Shown here: positions 31,601-43,848 of the stretch, piece by piece | How the letters are laid out: the number at the start of each line of letters is the position of its first letter | Numbering within the stretch: the first letter of the stretch is position 1 | Notes under the pieces: model-generated | The model's database searches: none | What the model was told of the DNA's origin: nothing | What the model saw: only the letters and a program-made list of their open reading frames with translations | Position numbers and translations under genes: made by a program | Source: Corticium candelabrum | Taxonomy: Eukaryota > Porifera > Homoscleromorpha > Homosclerophorida > Plakinidae | NCBI RefSeq assembly: GCF_963422355.1 | Contig: NC_085100.1 | Location: forward strand, 2,554,068 to 2,618,067 | Direction: 5' to 3' | Length of the DNA: 64,000 nt

Positions 31601-34600
31601 AGTGTGGCTGCATCTGCGATGATGGTAGCACCAGTGTCATTAGACCAGATGGGCGCTGTGATTGCTCTTGTAAGTGCAGCAACTGTGAAGATTCGACTTT
31701 GGGACCGAGCGGATGCAACTGTCTCAATGACATGTAATTTTGTTTCTCAATTATACTCTACCTTGTCATTAATGTTTTGGTTTTAGCTGTCCAACTTGTG
31801 CAGAAGGTTTGAAACCAGTTTGGCAAGATTGTGTGTGTAGTTGTCAGTCAAAGCAAGGACGCGGAGGATTACCACCCGTTTGTGCTGATGGCTGGAAGGG
31901 ACCATTCTGCGATGTACCAGACTGTAGTCCTTGGCCATGTGAGTATCTCTACTTATCATGAACTTTGTGTTTATATTTACTTGTTTTGTTAGTTTGCTCT
32001 GATAACGGCCATTGTACAATTCCATTTGGAGACAGTGCAGACAGGCACCCGTATTGTGTTTGTGATGAGCAGTGGATAGGATCTGGATGTCACATAGCCC
32101 GCCCTCGACCAGGTGGTGGAGATCCTCATTTACAAACACTAGACGGTATGATTGTGAACAACCGTACATGTTCTAGTTTCTAATATTTAATGTATTGTAG
32201 GTATTAGTTACGACTTCTTTGATATTGGAGAGTTTTGGTATTGCAAGAGCAAACGTAACGACTTTGGCATGTCGACACGATTCTTTAAGTATCAACGTGC
32301 CTCTCTCATCGGAGCTGTAGCTGTGAAAGCAGGTTTTAGTGTAGTCACTATTACAACTCCTACTCAAGCAAGTTCTACTGATCTACCATTGCTTAGGTTA
32401 AGTTGAATAATGTTAGTTGCGGATACAGTTTATTGATTGTTCTTGTTTAATATTTGTAGAATCAATGGTGGTTTGGTTGTTTTGACTAATGGCTTGATGT
32501 TGGATTTGGATAATGAGCAAGTGCACGTTGAAGCCGTTCTGTTCAGCAATGGTAGCATGGAAAGCAGCAATGACAATAGTGGCAGTAGTGTAGCGCTGAT
32601 TGCGTTTCAGTATGCCAGTGGTGTCTCTGTGACCATTGACGTGCGTTACAGTCATGGCATGCAGCGTCAATTCATCAACATACTGTTCTCACCAACTGCC
32701 TCGTTCAAACGCTCTACTGAAGGTTTGTGCGGATATATGGACGGAGAAATGAGCAATGATCTGGTGGGATACAACGGAGATTTATATAATAGAACAAATA
32801 TACTTGACTTTGCCAAATCATGTTAGTTATTATCAATATGATAGACTGTGACACATCAAGAATCTAACAGACTGGGTTTGTATTGTTAGGGCGAATCAAT
32901 ACAACGTTCAGTGGTTCTGGTTTAAATGGCACGTGGTCATGGAATCACTCCAACTTCCACAAGGATGACAAATTGGACATTACGTACACTGATCCCAACT
33001 TTGTTCCTGCTTATAATATCAATGACTTGCAATTGGATTCTACTAGCATCACGGTTAGAATGTTTATGTTGAAGGCGAGACTTAATTTTGTTATTGAGTT
33101 TTGCTGTGGTATTTCTGCAGATGGCACGATCTGTGTGCTCTCAACTTGGACTGAGTGGAGTGAGGCTTGACGAGTGCGTTTTCGATGTTGCAGTGACTAA
33201 TGATACATCACTGGCAGAACAAGAAACATTCCAGATTGGTGAGGAAAGGCTTTCACTGTCAGTTTATACCACGACAGTAAGAATGGGTTTGTTTGGCAGG
33301 GTGTCCAACTCAATGTTCTGGCAAGGGTCGCTGTGTCAATGATTCTTGTGTGTGTCTGGCCGGATGGTTTGGAGATGACTGTAGTACAGGTAGTTATGAC
33401 AAAACAATATAATACATTAAACTGTACAATACTATTTTTGATTTACAATACTGATTGTATTACGTGTAGGATCATGTGCCAACTGTAGTAGAAATGGTGA
33501 GTGTGTGTCTGGCTTCTGTCAATGTCATTTTGGTTGGGACGGACCTCACTGTGATATTCCAGGTATTTAGCACAAATTGATATATTGATCACCGGTTGTA
33601 AGCAGGAATTGTCTACAGCAACTTGCTATGGAGTTGAAAACTGCACGAGTCCTTTACATGGTCTGTGCAAGGCCAAAGATGTGTGTGAGTGCACACCAGG
33701 ATTTATAGGGATCACGTGCAACGAGAGAGCTGTGTGTCGTAACGTGAATGAATGTTCTGATCATGGAGTGTGTGTTGATCATGACAAGTGCAAGTGTGAT
33801 GTTGGATGGTCAGGAAGCAACTGTAGCGTCTTCTCGTGTGAAGCGAACGGATACTGCAGCGGTAAAGTACTTGACTATTGATTTGTTGTTGACACACTAA
33901 AATATCTCCGTGTGATATGTGATAGGTCATGGTTCATGTGTTGGTTTTGATGTTTGTCTCTGTGACGTCGGTTGGGGTGGTAGAAGTTGTGCTCTTCCTC
34001 TTTGCACTAGTTTAAACGATTGTTCTGGAAACGGAGACTGTACATCTCCTGGAGTTTGTAGTTGCTATAATGGTTATACACGAGACGACTGTTCTGTTCC
34101 TGACCGCTGTCCTCGACTCAATGATTGTTCTTCTAACGGTTTGTGTGTCTCACAGAACGGAGTGGATGTGTGTAGATGTTTTCCAGGTTATAAAGGACGA
34201 AACTGCAGCGAGTCGTCATGCGCAGGCAGAAATGATTGCTCTGGTCACGGCAAGTGTATCGAAGTGGATCTGTGTCAGTGTGATTATGGATATACGGGAG
34301 ATGATTGCAGCAGTTATTCGTGCGAACGACATCGATTCTGTTCGGGTCAGTCTGCTCTAAGTGATATTGAGTGCTTTTCTTTGTGTGTAACTAATTTAAA
34401 TTTTGATATTGTGAAGGTCGTGGTCGTTGTGTGTCACTGGACAAATGTACGTGTGACAGCAAGTGGAGCGGTGCAGCGTGTGACGTGCCTGACTGTTCTG
34501 GAGTTAGAAACTGTACCAATTCGACTCAAGGAACTTGCATCGGCCCAGATACGTGTCTGTGTGCAGCTCATTATGATGGCAGCGATTGTAGCATTTTGGC

Positions 34601-37519
34601 TGGGCCGAACATCAACCCACCGGTATTCAGTCAGTCTGTTTTCGTCGTTACAGTGGCTAGTGATTCTCTAGTGGGAACTCCCGTCTTAACAAAATCAGCT
34701 TTAGACAAAGACTCGGGAAAGAACGGTCGTCTTACTTACACAATCATCAGCTCCAACAATGATCATTCCTACTTCAAAGTTGACCGCAACACGGGACACG
34801 TCAAGACAGCCAAGTCGGTCAGTGACCGGCAAGGAACATTACTCGTTTTCACGTTAGCTGCAACGGATAGCGGGGTACCTTCTCTTGCTTCTTCAGTAAA
34901 AGTGAAAGCTTCTGTCTTTCCACCCAACCAATATTGTCCGACGTTTAGTGAATTTCCTAATACGGTTGTTGTGTCTGAATTGGCTTTGCCTGGTACTTCT
35001 GTTGTGAATTTGACAGCAACTGACTTGGACGGTAAGGACACTTCTGCCGGTAATGTGACATTTTCACTCATTGGGAATAAAGATTTCTCAATCGATTCTC
35101 AGTCTGGTGAGATAACAACTGAGGGGATGCTGACGGCCGAAGCTTACAGTTTGACTGTCGTTGCTTCTGATCAAGGAAGTCCACAATGCAACAATAAAGC
35201 CATCATTAACGTTCGCGTCCATTCTACTAACACGGCTCCTGTTTGTAATCCTTCAAGTGTGGCTACTTCGTTGCCTTATGATGTTGCTGTGGGTACGATT
35301 GTATTCGAACTGCGGGCTTTCGACCCTGACAATGGAAGTGATGGACAACTTAGCTCCTACATTTCCAATTTTAGATCAACATTCCTCAATAATGTGTCTC
35401 CTTTCAGACTCGTTGAGAGAAATGGTGTGGTCTATGTAGAAGCCACGTCATCTCTTGCTCAGCCTTCTGGAAGTAACTCAGTCTACTATGATGCATTTTT
35501 TCAAGTAAACGTACGGGACTCGGGAACACGGCCCAAGTCATGCAGCTACTCTGCAGCCGTCGTCGTCACGCAGAGGTTTCAATTTAGACATTTAATGGTA
35601 TCTTCTGCGCTGCATGAAGATGTGACTAAGGGAACCGTTGTGGTAACGAATCCATCTCTGCAGCTAGTGACCAACGTCAGTAATGTGAAATATGAATTGT
35701 TCGACGCTTATCATCTTCCCATTGACATCAATACTACAACTGGAATATTAACGGTCTCCAAGTCACTCAACTACGAAGAAGTTAAAGACTACAACGTGAG
35801 CGTTGTTGCTAAGACTGACCAGATACCGGGAGCATTTGCTGTCGCTTCTTTGTCGATAAACGTTCAAGATGTGAACGACAATCCACCTCGATTTTCCTTT
35901 TCTCGCTACACTGTCTATGTCCGAGAAGACGCAGCGGGAGGGAGGAGACTTTTATCTCTCACAGCTACAGACGTAGACTCCGTTGGAGGTCCTGTTTCAT
36001 ACACTGTCACTTCAAAAACTCAACAGAACGCCAGTAGTGTGTTTATTGTCAGTCAATCGAATGGAGGTGTTGATTTGACATTAGCGAGAGGAGAATTGCT
36101 GAACTACCAAACGACTCCGTTTTATGAAATCGTTATTAAAGCTTTTGATAGCGCAGATGCACGTTTGTTTAGTGAAACGTCAATTCGTGTTGTGGTGGAG
36201 GCGGTCGTCTTCTCTCATCCCTTCTTTATGGACCGATTATACCGTGCGGAAATATCAGAAAATTTACCAAATGGCAATTTGGTACTACACGTGGAAGCTC
36301 TCGTTAATGACAAGTCAAGTGGCGCGGTATCATACAGACTGACCGATCAACGGTCATCACCGACAATGAAACGTGTCGAGGCATTCGGCATCACCGACAA
36401 TGGCCACATTCAAGTATCCAACTCATCTCTGCTCGACTACGAGAACGTGAAAGAAATTCATCTTACCGTGATTGCATCTCTAGCGGGGACGCGCTTGCGC
36501 ACGGCCGAGACCGCCGTCACCGTCTCACTCGACGACATCAATGACAATCGTCCACAATTTGCGAGTCAACAATATACCGGCACGATCTCTATTGATGATC
36601 CCGTTGGCACGACCATCGTCACAGTGACGGCAACCGATGCAGATTCTGGTATTAACTTATTCTATACTTTCTACTCACTTTTGTATACTAACATGTTTTA
36701 CAGGTTCCAATTCTATGGTCACATATGATTTGGTAGTGGGAGACACCGATCAACCAATAAGTGTGACTTCTTCTGGTGTCGTCATTCTCAGTCGGTCTCT
36801 CGATGCCAGCGTATCCGAACGATACCTGTTGACGGTTGTAGCACATGATGACGGTCAGCCGTCTTTATCCAGCACCGCTTCTGTCCAAGTTACCGTCCAG
36901 TGTTCCTCCTCTGGTCGGTGCCCGCTACAATCACCAAGTTCAGAGTCAGGTAAGCTAAGGTATATTGTAGAGAGTAAGTGGAACGACGCCGTTTTTGTTG
37001 ATGATATGCTACTAATATGTATTTAGATTCAGCACACTTTATACACTTGCTTAATGTTTCAGGTGTATCGCTTCCAGTTGTCATTGGAGGGTCCGTCGGT
37101 GGTATTGTGGTGTTCACTGCCATTGTCATAATCCTTGTTCTTGTCGTAAGAGCACGGCGAACAGAGAACGGAAGCAGAAATAGCAACGAAACGGCAATTT
37201 CGTTAAAGTAATTCCGTACTGCAAACATCATAATAATGAAATGTTTATTCTTTTGTTTTCTAATTATAGAAATGCTAGGTCTGTTCGAGAAACGAACGTC
37301 ATCGAAAATTATGCCAATCCGTTGTACCAACATTCACATCGACAGGAAGGCATCGAATATGAGAGCGTAGACGACAGTAAGAGGACACCTACCGCACCTA
37401 AAAAACCACCGGTTACGAGCATTGCTAAGAACGAGTACACCGCAGTGAGATATGACTCTCAGTCACCCGAGTTGTTAGAGATGCGTTGTTCTGCGGATGT
37501 TGTGGAGGACCAGCTGTAG
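19658..37519 (+). CDS. Giant Bark beetle/Anakonda-like receptor with VWD and cadherin repeats, copy 1
   Basis: 31 exons: 19658-19680, 19854-19897, 19954-21318, 21380-26386, 26529-27476, 27545-27636, 27694-27982, 28213-28394, 28450-28653, 28709-28810, 28864-30132, 30192-30361, 30422-30566, 30639-30746, 30812-31108, 31172-31543, 31603-31733, 31787-31938, 31993-32145, 32201-32396, 32460-32821, 32890-33053, 33121-33238, 33300-33389, 33470-33562, 33619-33861, 33926-34345, 34417-36648, 36704-36949, 37063-37207 and 37270-37519; 5,203 residues. Signal peptide 1-22. Three modules of beta-helix start (LTIEAGxxLxF), SRCR (first at about 109-208) and further helix ending in N(W/Y)WGT reach about residue 2460. 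Then CTLD 2463-2589, EGF, PSI 2651-2718 (PGCGWC), unrecognised 2753-3540, Cys-rich/EGF, VWD 3677-3925 with GDPH, EGFs to about 4300, about seven cadherin repeats (DxNDNxP, TDxD) and TM 5073-5105. The tail has NPLY and other Tyr motifs. A surface adhesion receptor is inferred. Confidence 0.85.
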
Positions 37520-38230
37520 CAGAATGCGAATACGGCTAGACAAGACGCTGTTTATTCTAGAATATCGCTACCCGCCTTTGAATGTTTGACACGCTGCTTA
37601 ACTCTTTGATTGCATGCACTGAAGAAACGTTAGCTGTCTTGTTATAGTCTACATGTATTGTTACAAACGTTCGATTCGTGTCTGGAGCTTCGAATCCAAC
37701 CTAACTTGCGCGGTAATACCGGGAGAAATTTTCACGAGTCATCTCTGCAGTCTTTAATTCTAGGGGCAAGAACTTCACTTGTGATCTCTACAGGTTGAGA
37801 TCAACAGCACGTGGTTTGGTTGATGTCGCACACACTCGCTGTCTACTCCATGCAGAAGTTGGCACATTCCAAACTGCTAGGCGTTTGATTCCATACAAGC
37901 AACAAAATAGCATAGCAGAAAGAAATGTAGGCCCGCGAACGATCACTGCATTGAACAACAGACCTAGCCATGATGACGAATAGCACACACGCAGTCAGGT
38001 TTGTCTACTTGCATGAACACACCTGCAACCTGCTCTAATTCTTGCATCCATGCCTACATACGATTTAAGCTAGAGCGCGGCCCCGTTCCTCCAACACCGT
38101 CATTTTCCGGACGCGAGTTCTCAGTTATCCGTTTTAGAACGCAGTCTCTATCTACCACATCATAAATATAGGTATCCAAGTTGTTATTGAGCACACCAAA
38201 AGAGAGCATTGTACCTCTTCTCTGCTTAGA
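37520..38230. other. Spacer after Bark-like gene 1
   Basis: The first ~60 bases after the stop still align with the longer coding end of copy 2, so they are decayed coding sequence. No gene is recognised in the rest. Confidence 0.5.
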
Positions 38231-38714
38231 GTGAGATTGAAAACTGTGCGAATCCTTGCATACCCGGGAGGTAACCACGTTCACCGGACACTCATTGCGA
38301 TAGAACATTTTGAAGTTTATTTGTTGGGAAATCAAGTCACAGTATACACTGATCATCACGCACTTGTCTCGGCTTTTCTGACACACTTGGAGAGTCAGAC
38401 AAGAGGGCTTTCGGCACGCTGATATTCAAGGCTTTCACGATTCTTGCCCCAAGTTACGTTTGCAGTATACGCCAGATCATGCAAACACTGTGGCTGATGC
38501 TTTATCGCGATTTCCCAGCGAAGGTAAAGTACTAGATCTTTATCTGTGAAAGTCACAAGAGTGATACAGTGCTGGAGAGTGTACAGAAACAACAGAGGAA
38601 CGATGAAGACATAAACCAACTGATAACCTATCTAGATTGCAGGGGTTTCCCTATAGCGCGTCGCCAAGGCGCTGTGCCGCGCTGTGGTGATGGCGCTATG
38701 GTGATGGCGCTATG

Positions 38715-39055
38715 GTGATGACTGTATCTCAAATGATGGTTGCTATGGAATGCCAAAAGTTACTTGACCGCACAGCACGTAATTTTATCTGCCCAAAGCG
38801 CAATTACTTGATGGCAGAGCAGCATCCAATTATCTACAGGGTTACAAGTCTGTTGCGCGTTGACCTGACATTAGTCCCAGCTCACCACACCTACAGCTTT
38901 GTAATTGGCATTTCCTCAACGCAACCTTGTACACATAATCCTGTAGATAACTAGGTGCTTGTCTGCCGTCAAGTAGATTTGGGCAGATAATTACCTGTTG
39001 TGCAGTCAAGTAGCTTTTGTTTTTATTGTCAACCCTCATTTGAGGTAACTGTTTA
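38715..39055. mobile_element. Fold-back/MITE nested in the Gypsy remnant
   Basis: The arms at about 38715-38848 and 38928-39055 are imperfect inverted copies over about 120 bp, e.g. CTCAAATGATGGTTG against CAACCCTCATTTGAG and AATTATCTACAGGGTTA against ATCCTGTAGATAA. They separate the RNase H part from the integrase part of the Gypsy remnant, so this element landed later. Confidence 0.65.
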
Positions 39056-39420
39056 CTGTGTGTGAGGTCTTTAGATCATTCTTGTTTAGTGTATCCTAAC
39101 AGATCGATTTACAGAGTGTAACCACTCAACTGGAATAACAATTATAAAATTTCACATAGTAAGCTGTACAAGTTCAGTTAAATGTCAGCTAACATGACCT
39201 GTAGTCTATATGATCTAACAGTTGTGTTGATGATAAAAGACAGTGATGCATATCACCTTGACCAAGTGACTATCCATGTGGCATGTGTTCCTGCCACACT
39301 ATCATGACATTTATGTCAGTGGCTACACCAATAAGTCTGACAATCATTAATTAATTAAAGTTACTTCTCCTGTTTAAGATAAGATCTCAGTGGCTAATTA
39401 ATATTAATAAAATGCCGCGC
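39056..39420. other. AT-rich sequence between the nested fold-back and the integrase remnant
   Basis: No coding potential or recognised repeat. It may be further inserted sequence, or the eroded linker of the Gypsy polyprotein. Confidence 0.4.
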
Positions 39421-40900
39421 TGTTATTAATTCCTGGGGGAACCCCTGGATTGTAAGAGCTCCCTATTGATCCACGTGATAGGGATAGAGTACTTAGTCAA
39501 GCACGTAAAGGATACTACCTGGTTAATGGGGTACTGTATTTTGGGGCACCGGATGTTTCAGGGAAGAGGCGGTTTGGCTGTGCCACAACACCTGGGACAG
39601 CAGTTGCTCGACGAAAACCACGAGTAAGTGTTTGCAGGACACTTTGCAGCTAAGAAGCTACTATCAAAACTTAGTTTGATGTACTACTGGCCTGGCATGA
39701 GAGCAGATGTGTATCGCAAGTGTGAGAGTTGCACCTGTGCAGGGGTAAAAAAGAAAAGCTTACCCACCACTGAAAAGCATTCCTGTTGTTGGGCCATTGA
39801 GTGTATTGGTATGGACTTTAAACAGATGGATGTGAGTCGTCATGGAATCGTTATGCCTAGGTGTTTCAAGATTATTTGTCAAAATGGCCGGAGGTGTATC
39901 CAGTGCCTGATAGGACAGCACAGACAATAGCTCGTTGCCTAGCTGATTTGTATGGAGGCATGGTGTCCCGGCTAAGATTATTCATGATCGTGCAGCAGAG
40001 TTTCTTTCAGATGTATTTCAAGAAACAGCACAAATACTAGAAATTAAACAATTACCAACATCAGGTGGACATCCTCCGACTAAGGGACTCGTAGAAAGAC
40101 TGAATCAAACGTTGAAGCAGGTGCTATCCAAGGTAGCCTCTAAAAGGGGCAAAGACTGGGACGAGTTACTAAAAATGTTTTAGGTCCTATTCTTTTCGCA
40201 TACCGGACAGCTCCACAAACATCTACTGGGAAGACACATTCACGCTAGTGTATGAAAGAGACCCCAGAGTTCCCACAAGCCTGGAATTCTATCACCCGTG
40301 TACTATTCCCGCAGTGGTAGCTACAGATTATGCCAAGAATTGTGGAAGGAAATGAAGAAGGCCCGAAGCGTGGACCACAAGATGATAAATTGCTCACAGA
40401 ATAACCAAACGTGCCAGTATGCCGAGAAAGCAAAAGACCCTGCTATCCAGAAAGGTGACATTGCTAGTATGCTCAAGGTGGAAACAAGATTTAAATTGGA
40501 TCGTGCATTTAGAGGCCCATACAGAGTACAATCTACTACGCAGACCAATATTAATGCTATTGTCAGACCTGTGAGTGATCCTACTGTTGAGGAAGTATAT
40601 GTCTCACTACAGAGGCTTTCAAAATGCCATAATGGCCACTTGGATGTCACGCCTTGGATGCATATGGGTCATGGGAACGAAGACGGGTAAAAAGGACATC
40701 GTATGGCCTACCTTGTGTCAATGTGAACGTGGAGGCAAGAGATACGGTCAAAAGAACCAAGTGTGGAAGATAGATTATACGTCGTCCTGCCCGATTTCAG
40801 GAATGATGGCAGATCACCTAGAGAGAGGTAGTGTTGATGTACAGACCCTATCCGGGACTCTACCAGATCCGGGACTTGAGAGTAGTTGATAGTGTAGTTT

Positions 40901-41934
40901 TGTCTGAAGCGGTGTATTTCGCGGGGTTTTGTGTTCTTTTGGTATTATTCTATTGATTAGAGATATTATTACCTGCAGACTGCTGCTGCAAAGAAAAAAC
41001 GACTCAATGATCATGAGCATGCGCCACCTCTTCTGGAGATCTAGAGTAGCAAACGGAGACAGTGATCTAGTGTTGTTGTGTTAGCTAGTCACCAATAAAC
41101 CTATCTCAGGTGCGAAGTTGCCTTTGCGTTTTTCATGGGGGAGGTCGTGTCCGATGAATGATGGTGCACGTGGTGTCCGATGTACAGGGTCGCAGAGTAG
41201 GATAGCATAACCGTTTCAAGCCTTTGGAAGTCCCGCGTCTGGAATCACAGTCTTTACTAATCCTTCTTACTGTGGGCATCAACAAAGCTCAGTCTTACTT
41301 CGTATAATTCTTGCACGGCTGTCCGCTGATTGATGGTGTCCGATAACAGGGCGGTGCTCTCTAGTAAATCGAGGAGTTGCATGATTCCATCAATAACTAG
41401 TGAGAATTAATAGTCGTTCAGTTTCACCATTGCAAGCTCTAAACAGAAGTGAAAGTCATAAACTTACATAGCATAGTCACTAAGTGCATGGTTCGTAAAA
41501 GTAAAAGATCTACACTGTAACACACGATCACGTAAATTGCGCGCATGCGCCAAGAGTAGGGTGAGAGATGGTCATCAAATATGCCGAATAGGGGAGTAAA
41601 AGAGAGATGCTGGAAGCATTTATGAGAGTACTGTGCGTGACTGGAAGAACAAAGGAAAAACTGCTAGCTAAATAGCTAGACAACATCGACACTCGCTGCA
41701 TAATTATCAAGAGAGGTTGTCTGGAGAAGGGGGGAAGGTGAGCTTTATTAATTGCCAGTGTAGCGTCTGTTGAACACAAGACAATAGTGCTTGCTCTCGA
41801 TTTGCACGCGCGCTCTTGTAGATAATTGAATGCATTCATCTACACACAGCAGTGCATGGAACCTTGAAAAATACATGTCTAGAAATTTACAAACATCTTT
41901 AGATATGAAATATAGTCCATACACTTACCAATCA
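40901..41934. other. Spacer upstream of the second duplicated unit
   Basis: It contains AATAAACCTATCTCAG near 41094, which could be LTR or polyadenylation sequence of the Gypsy remnant. I see no gene. Confidence 0.4.
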
Positions 41935-42125
41935 ATTCTCTAAGTGAAAAGCAAGAAACCGGTTTGCAGTTAGGATAGCGTTGCCATGCTTTTAGTTGTT
42001 TAGTATCTGAATATATTCATTTAGGAATGTGTTAGACATATGGAGTTTATCCAAGCACATCCAAAGCCTTGGATTCCAGTGGATGATCTGACTGCTGAAC
42101 ATCAGTCGAAAGCAGAATTATTTCT

Positions 42126-42167
42126 GGTATGTATGTATGTATGTATGTATGTATGTATGTATGTATG

Positions 42168-42225
<58 letters not shown>

Positions 42226-42257
42226 GTAGTATATGTTTCTATATTTTTATAGGTCCC

Positions 42258-42351
<94 letters not shown>
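42126..42351. repeat. (ATGT)n-(AT)n-(GT)n compound microsatellite
   Basis: It occupies the intron 9 equivalent of the EEP pseudogene and is much longer than the parent array at 17873-17900. Confidence 0.95.
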
Positions 42352-42352
<1 letters not shown>

Positions 42353-43138
42353 CTGTACGGTTCTAGAACTTGACAAGTTCTCTAGAACCAGACATCTTGT
42401 TCTAGAATCAAGGTCCACGACTCTTCCATTCATTTTAAATTTTAAATTTCAATTTAGCACTTTAATTTTTTATCAATTTTTTAGCCAAAAATAAAATTTG
42501 AATTTGGCAAGCAAATTTCTATTTCAATTTTTGGAAAATGATTCTCTGCCCAATGGCCATCTGGAACAAGTTGTTCTGCCATCAACTCAGCTGTAACAGT
42601 TTAGTTCAAATAGTGTTGCTGGCCCTAGTTATGGCTGGTGCCAAATTGTGGCCCCAAAGTGGTCTCTGGTGCCAGTTATTTAATCTCGATAGTGATATTA
42701 GCAAATTGACTCAGTCCAAAACTCGAAAAATTGGCAAAGTCAAGCAAACTACTATATATGGTGCTCTTAGATCAATGAATGCATATGCCAAGTGTATGAA
42801 GTCCAAGACTCCCATGCCAGGCCTGGTGTCACAATTTTAAAGTCTGGTGCCACAATTGGCACCATCACCATGGCAATGGCATTTCTGATTATACGTTTTG
42901 AAAGCTGTAGCAGCTGTACCAAGCATGACAAAAATAATGAGCTAAGATTTGTGCATGCGATAAAAAGGAACAGTTCTGGAACTTGCCATTCAGTTTTAGA
43001 ACCAGTCATTGAGCTCTAGAACTTGTCATCTATATATAACTAGATAGCAGTTCCAAATCTGTATGGAACATATATGGTATATTTCAATATAAAAATAAAA
43101 AAAGTAAAATATATAAATTAGTAAATTAAGAGACACTT
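42352..43138. mobile_element. ~0.8-kb insertion absent from the parental intron
   Basis: This block lies between two microsatellites in the pseudogene intron; the parent intron (17864-18059) lacks it. Its ends carry repeated TTCTAGAA-type motifs (42361-42368, 42400-42407, and variants at 42970-43025). An open frame at 42538-42840 has no recognised domain. The element class is unknown. Confidence 0.5.
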
Positions 43139-43144
43139 GTACAT

Positions 43145-43299
<155 letters not shown>

Positions 43300-43848
43300 A
43301 GTCTTTTCTTTATTGCATTACAGGTTTTTGGCAGGTCTAGAAACTATTGAAGGCATTTCTACCAAAGATTTTCAGGATGCTTGGACGTCTCTCTATCCTG
43401 AACCACGGTACATATAACCAAATAAAGGTGCATGGTTTGTATACTTTGATTCTTGGGGTATTGTGTAAGTGATTTGACAGGCCCAGTGCATTCTCCTGGT
43501 TCTTACACAATATGGACAAAGCTCGTGATCCTGGATTGACATTTAGTACCCTCGAGGAAGCACTAGTCAGACGAGTAAATGTTGATATTGATGTATGTAA
43601 TGAATTGTTGTTTAAATTGGCAATGAAAGCATTTGTCTTCAGATTGACTATCTGTTTTTGGCATTGGATGGAAGAGGAGGAATAGAAGCTGTTAATCTAA
43701 TAGATGATGGAATACGATGGTCTGTGGTGAAATTTAGTTGAACCGATGTTTGTTCAACTTTGCAGAAATGTTTGATTTGTTTGTCAGGAATGGAGTAACG
43801 TTTGATCACTTGGGAGTTAGTGTTATATTGAATGTTACTAAATGTTAA

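Larger units (their letters stand above)
38231..40900 (+). mobile_element. Degenerate Ty3/Gypsy LTR-retrotransposon remnant (RNase H and integrase)
   Basis: At 38290-38540 the reading frames give IEHFEVYLLGNQVTVYTDHH and, one frame over, LQYTPDHANTVADALSRFP, the end of a Ty3/Gypsy RNase H. At 39460-40680 they give an integrase: zinc-binding AGHFAAKKLL...YYWPGMRADVYRKCESC, core fragments SKWPEV, GHPPTKGLVERLNQTLKQVL and FAYRTAPQTSTGK, and a GPY/F-type end (DRAFRGPYRV...VYVSLQRLSKC). The frames shift several times and contain stops, so it is dead. The RT and gag parts were not found. I could not pair LTRs. It lies exactly between the two duplicated units. Confidence 0.8.

Noticed and set aside
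37795-37983. 62-codon frame after Bark-like gene 1
   Set aside because: No family resemblance and no counterpart downstream of copy 2.
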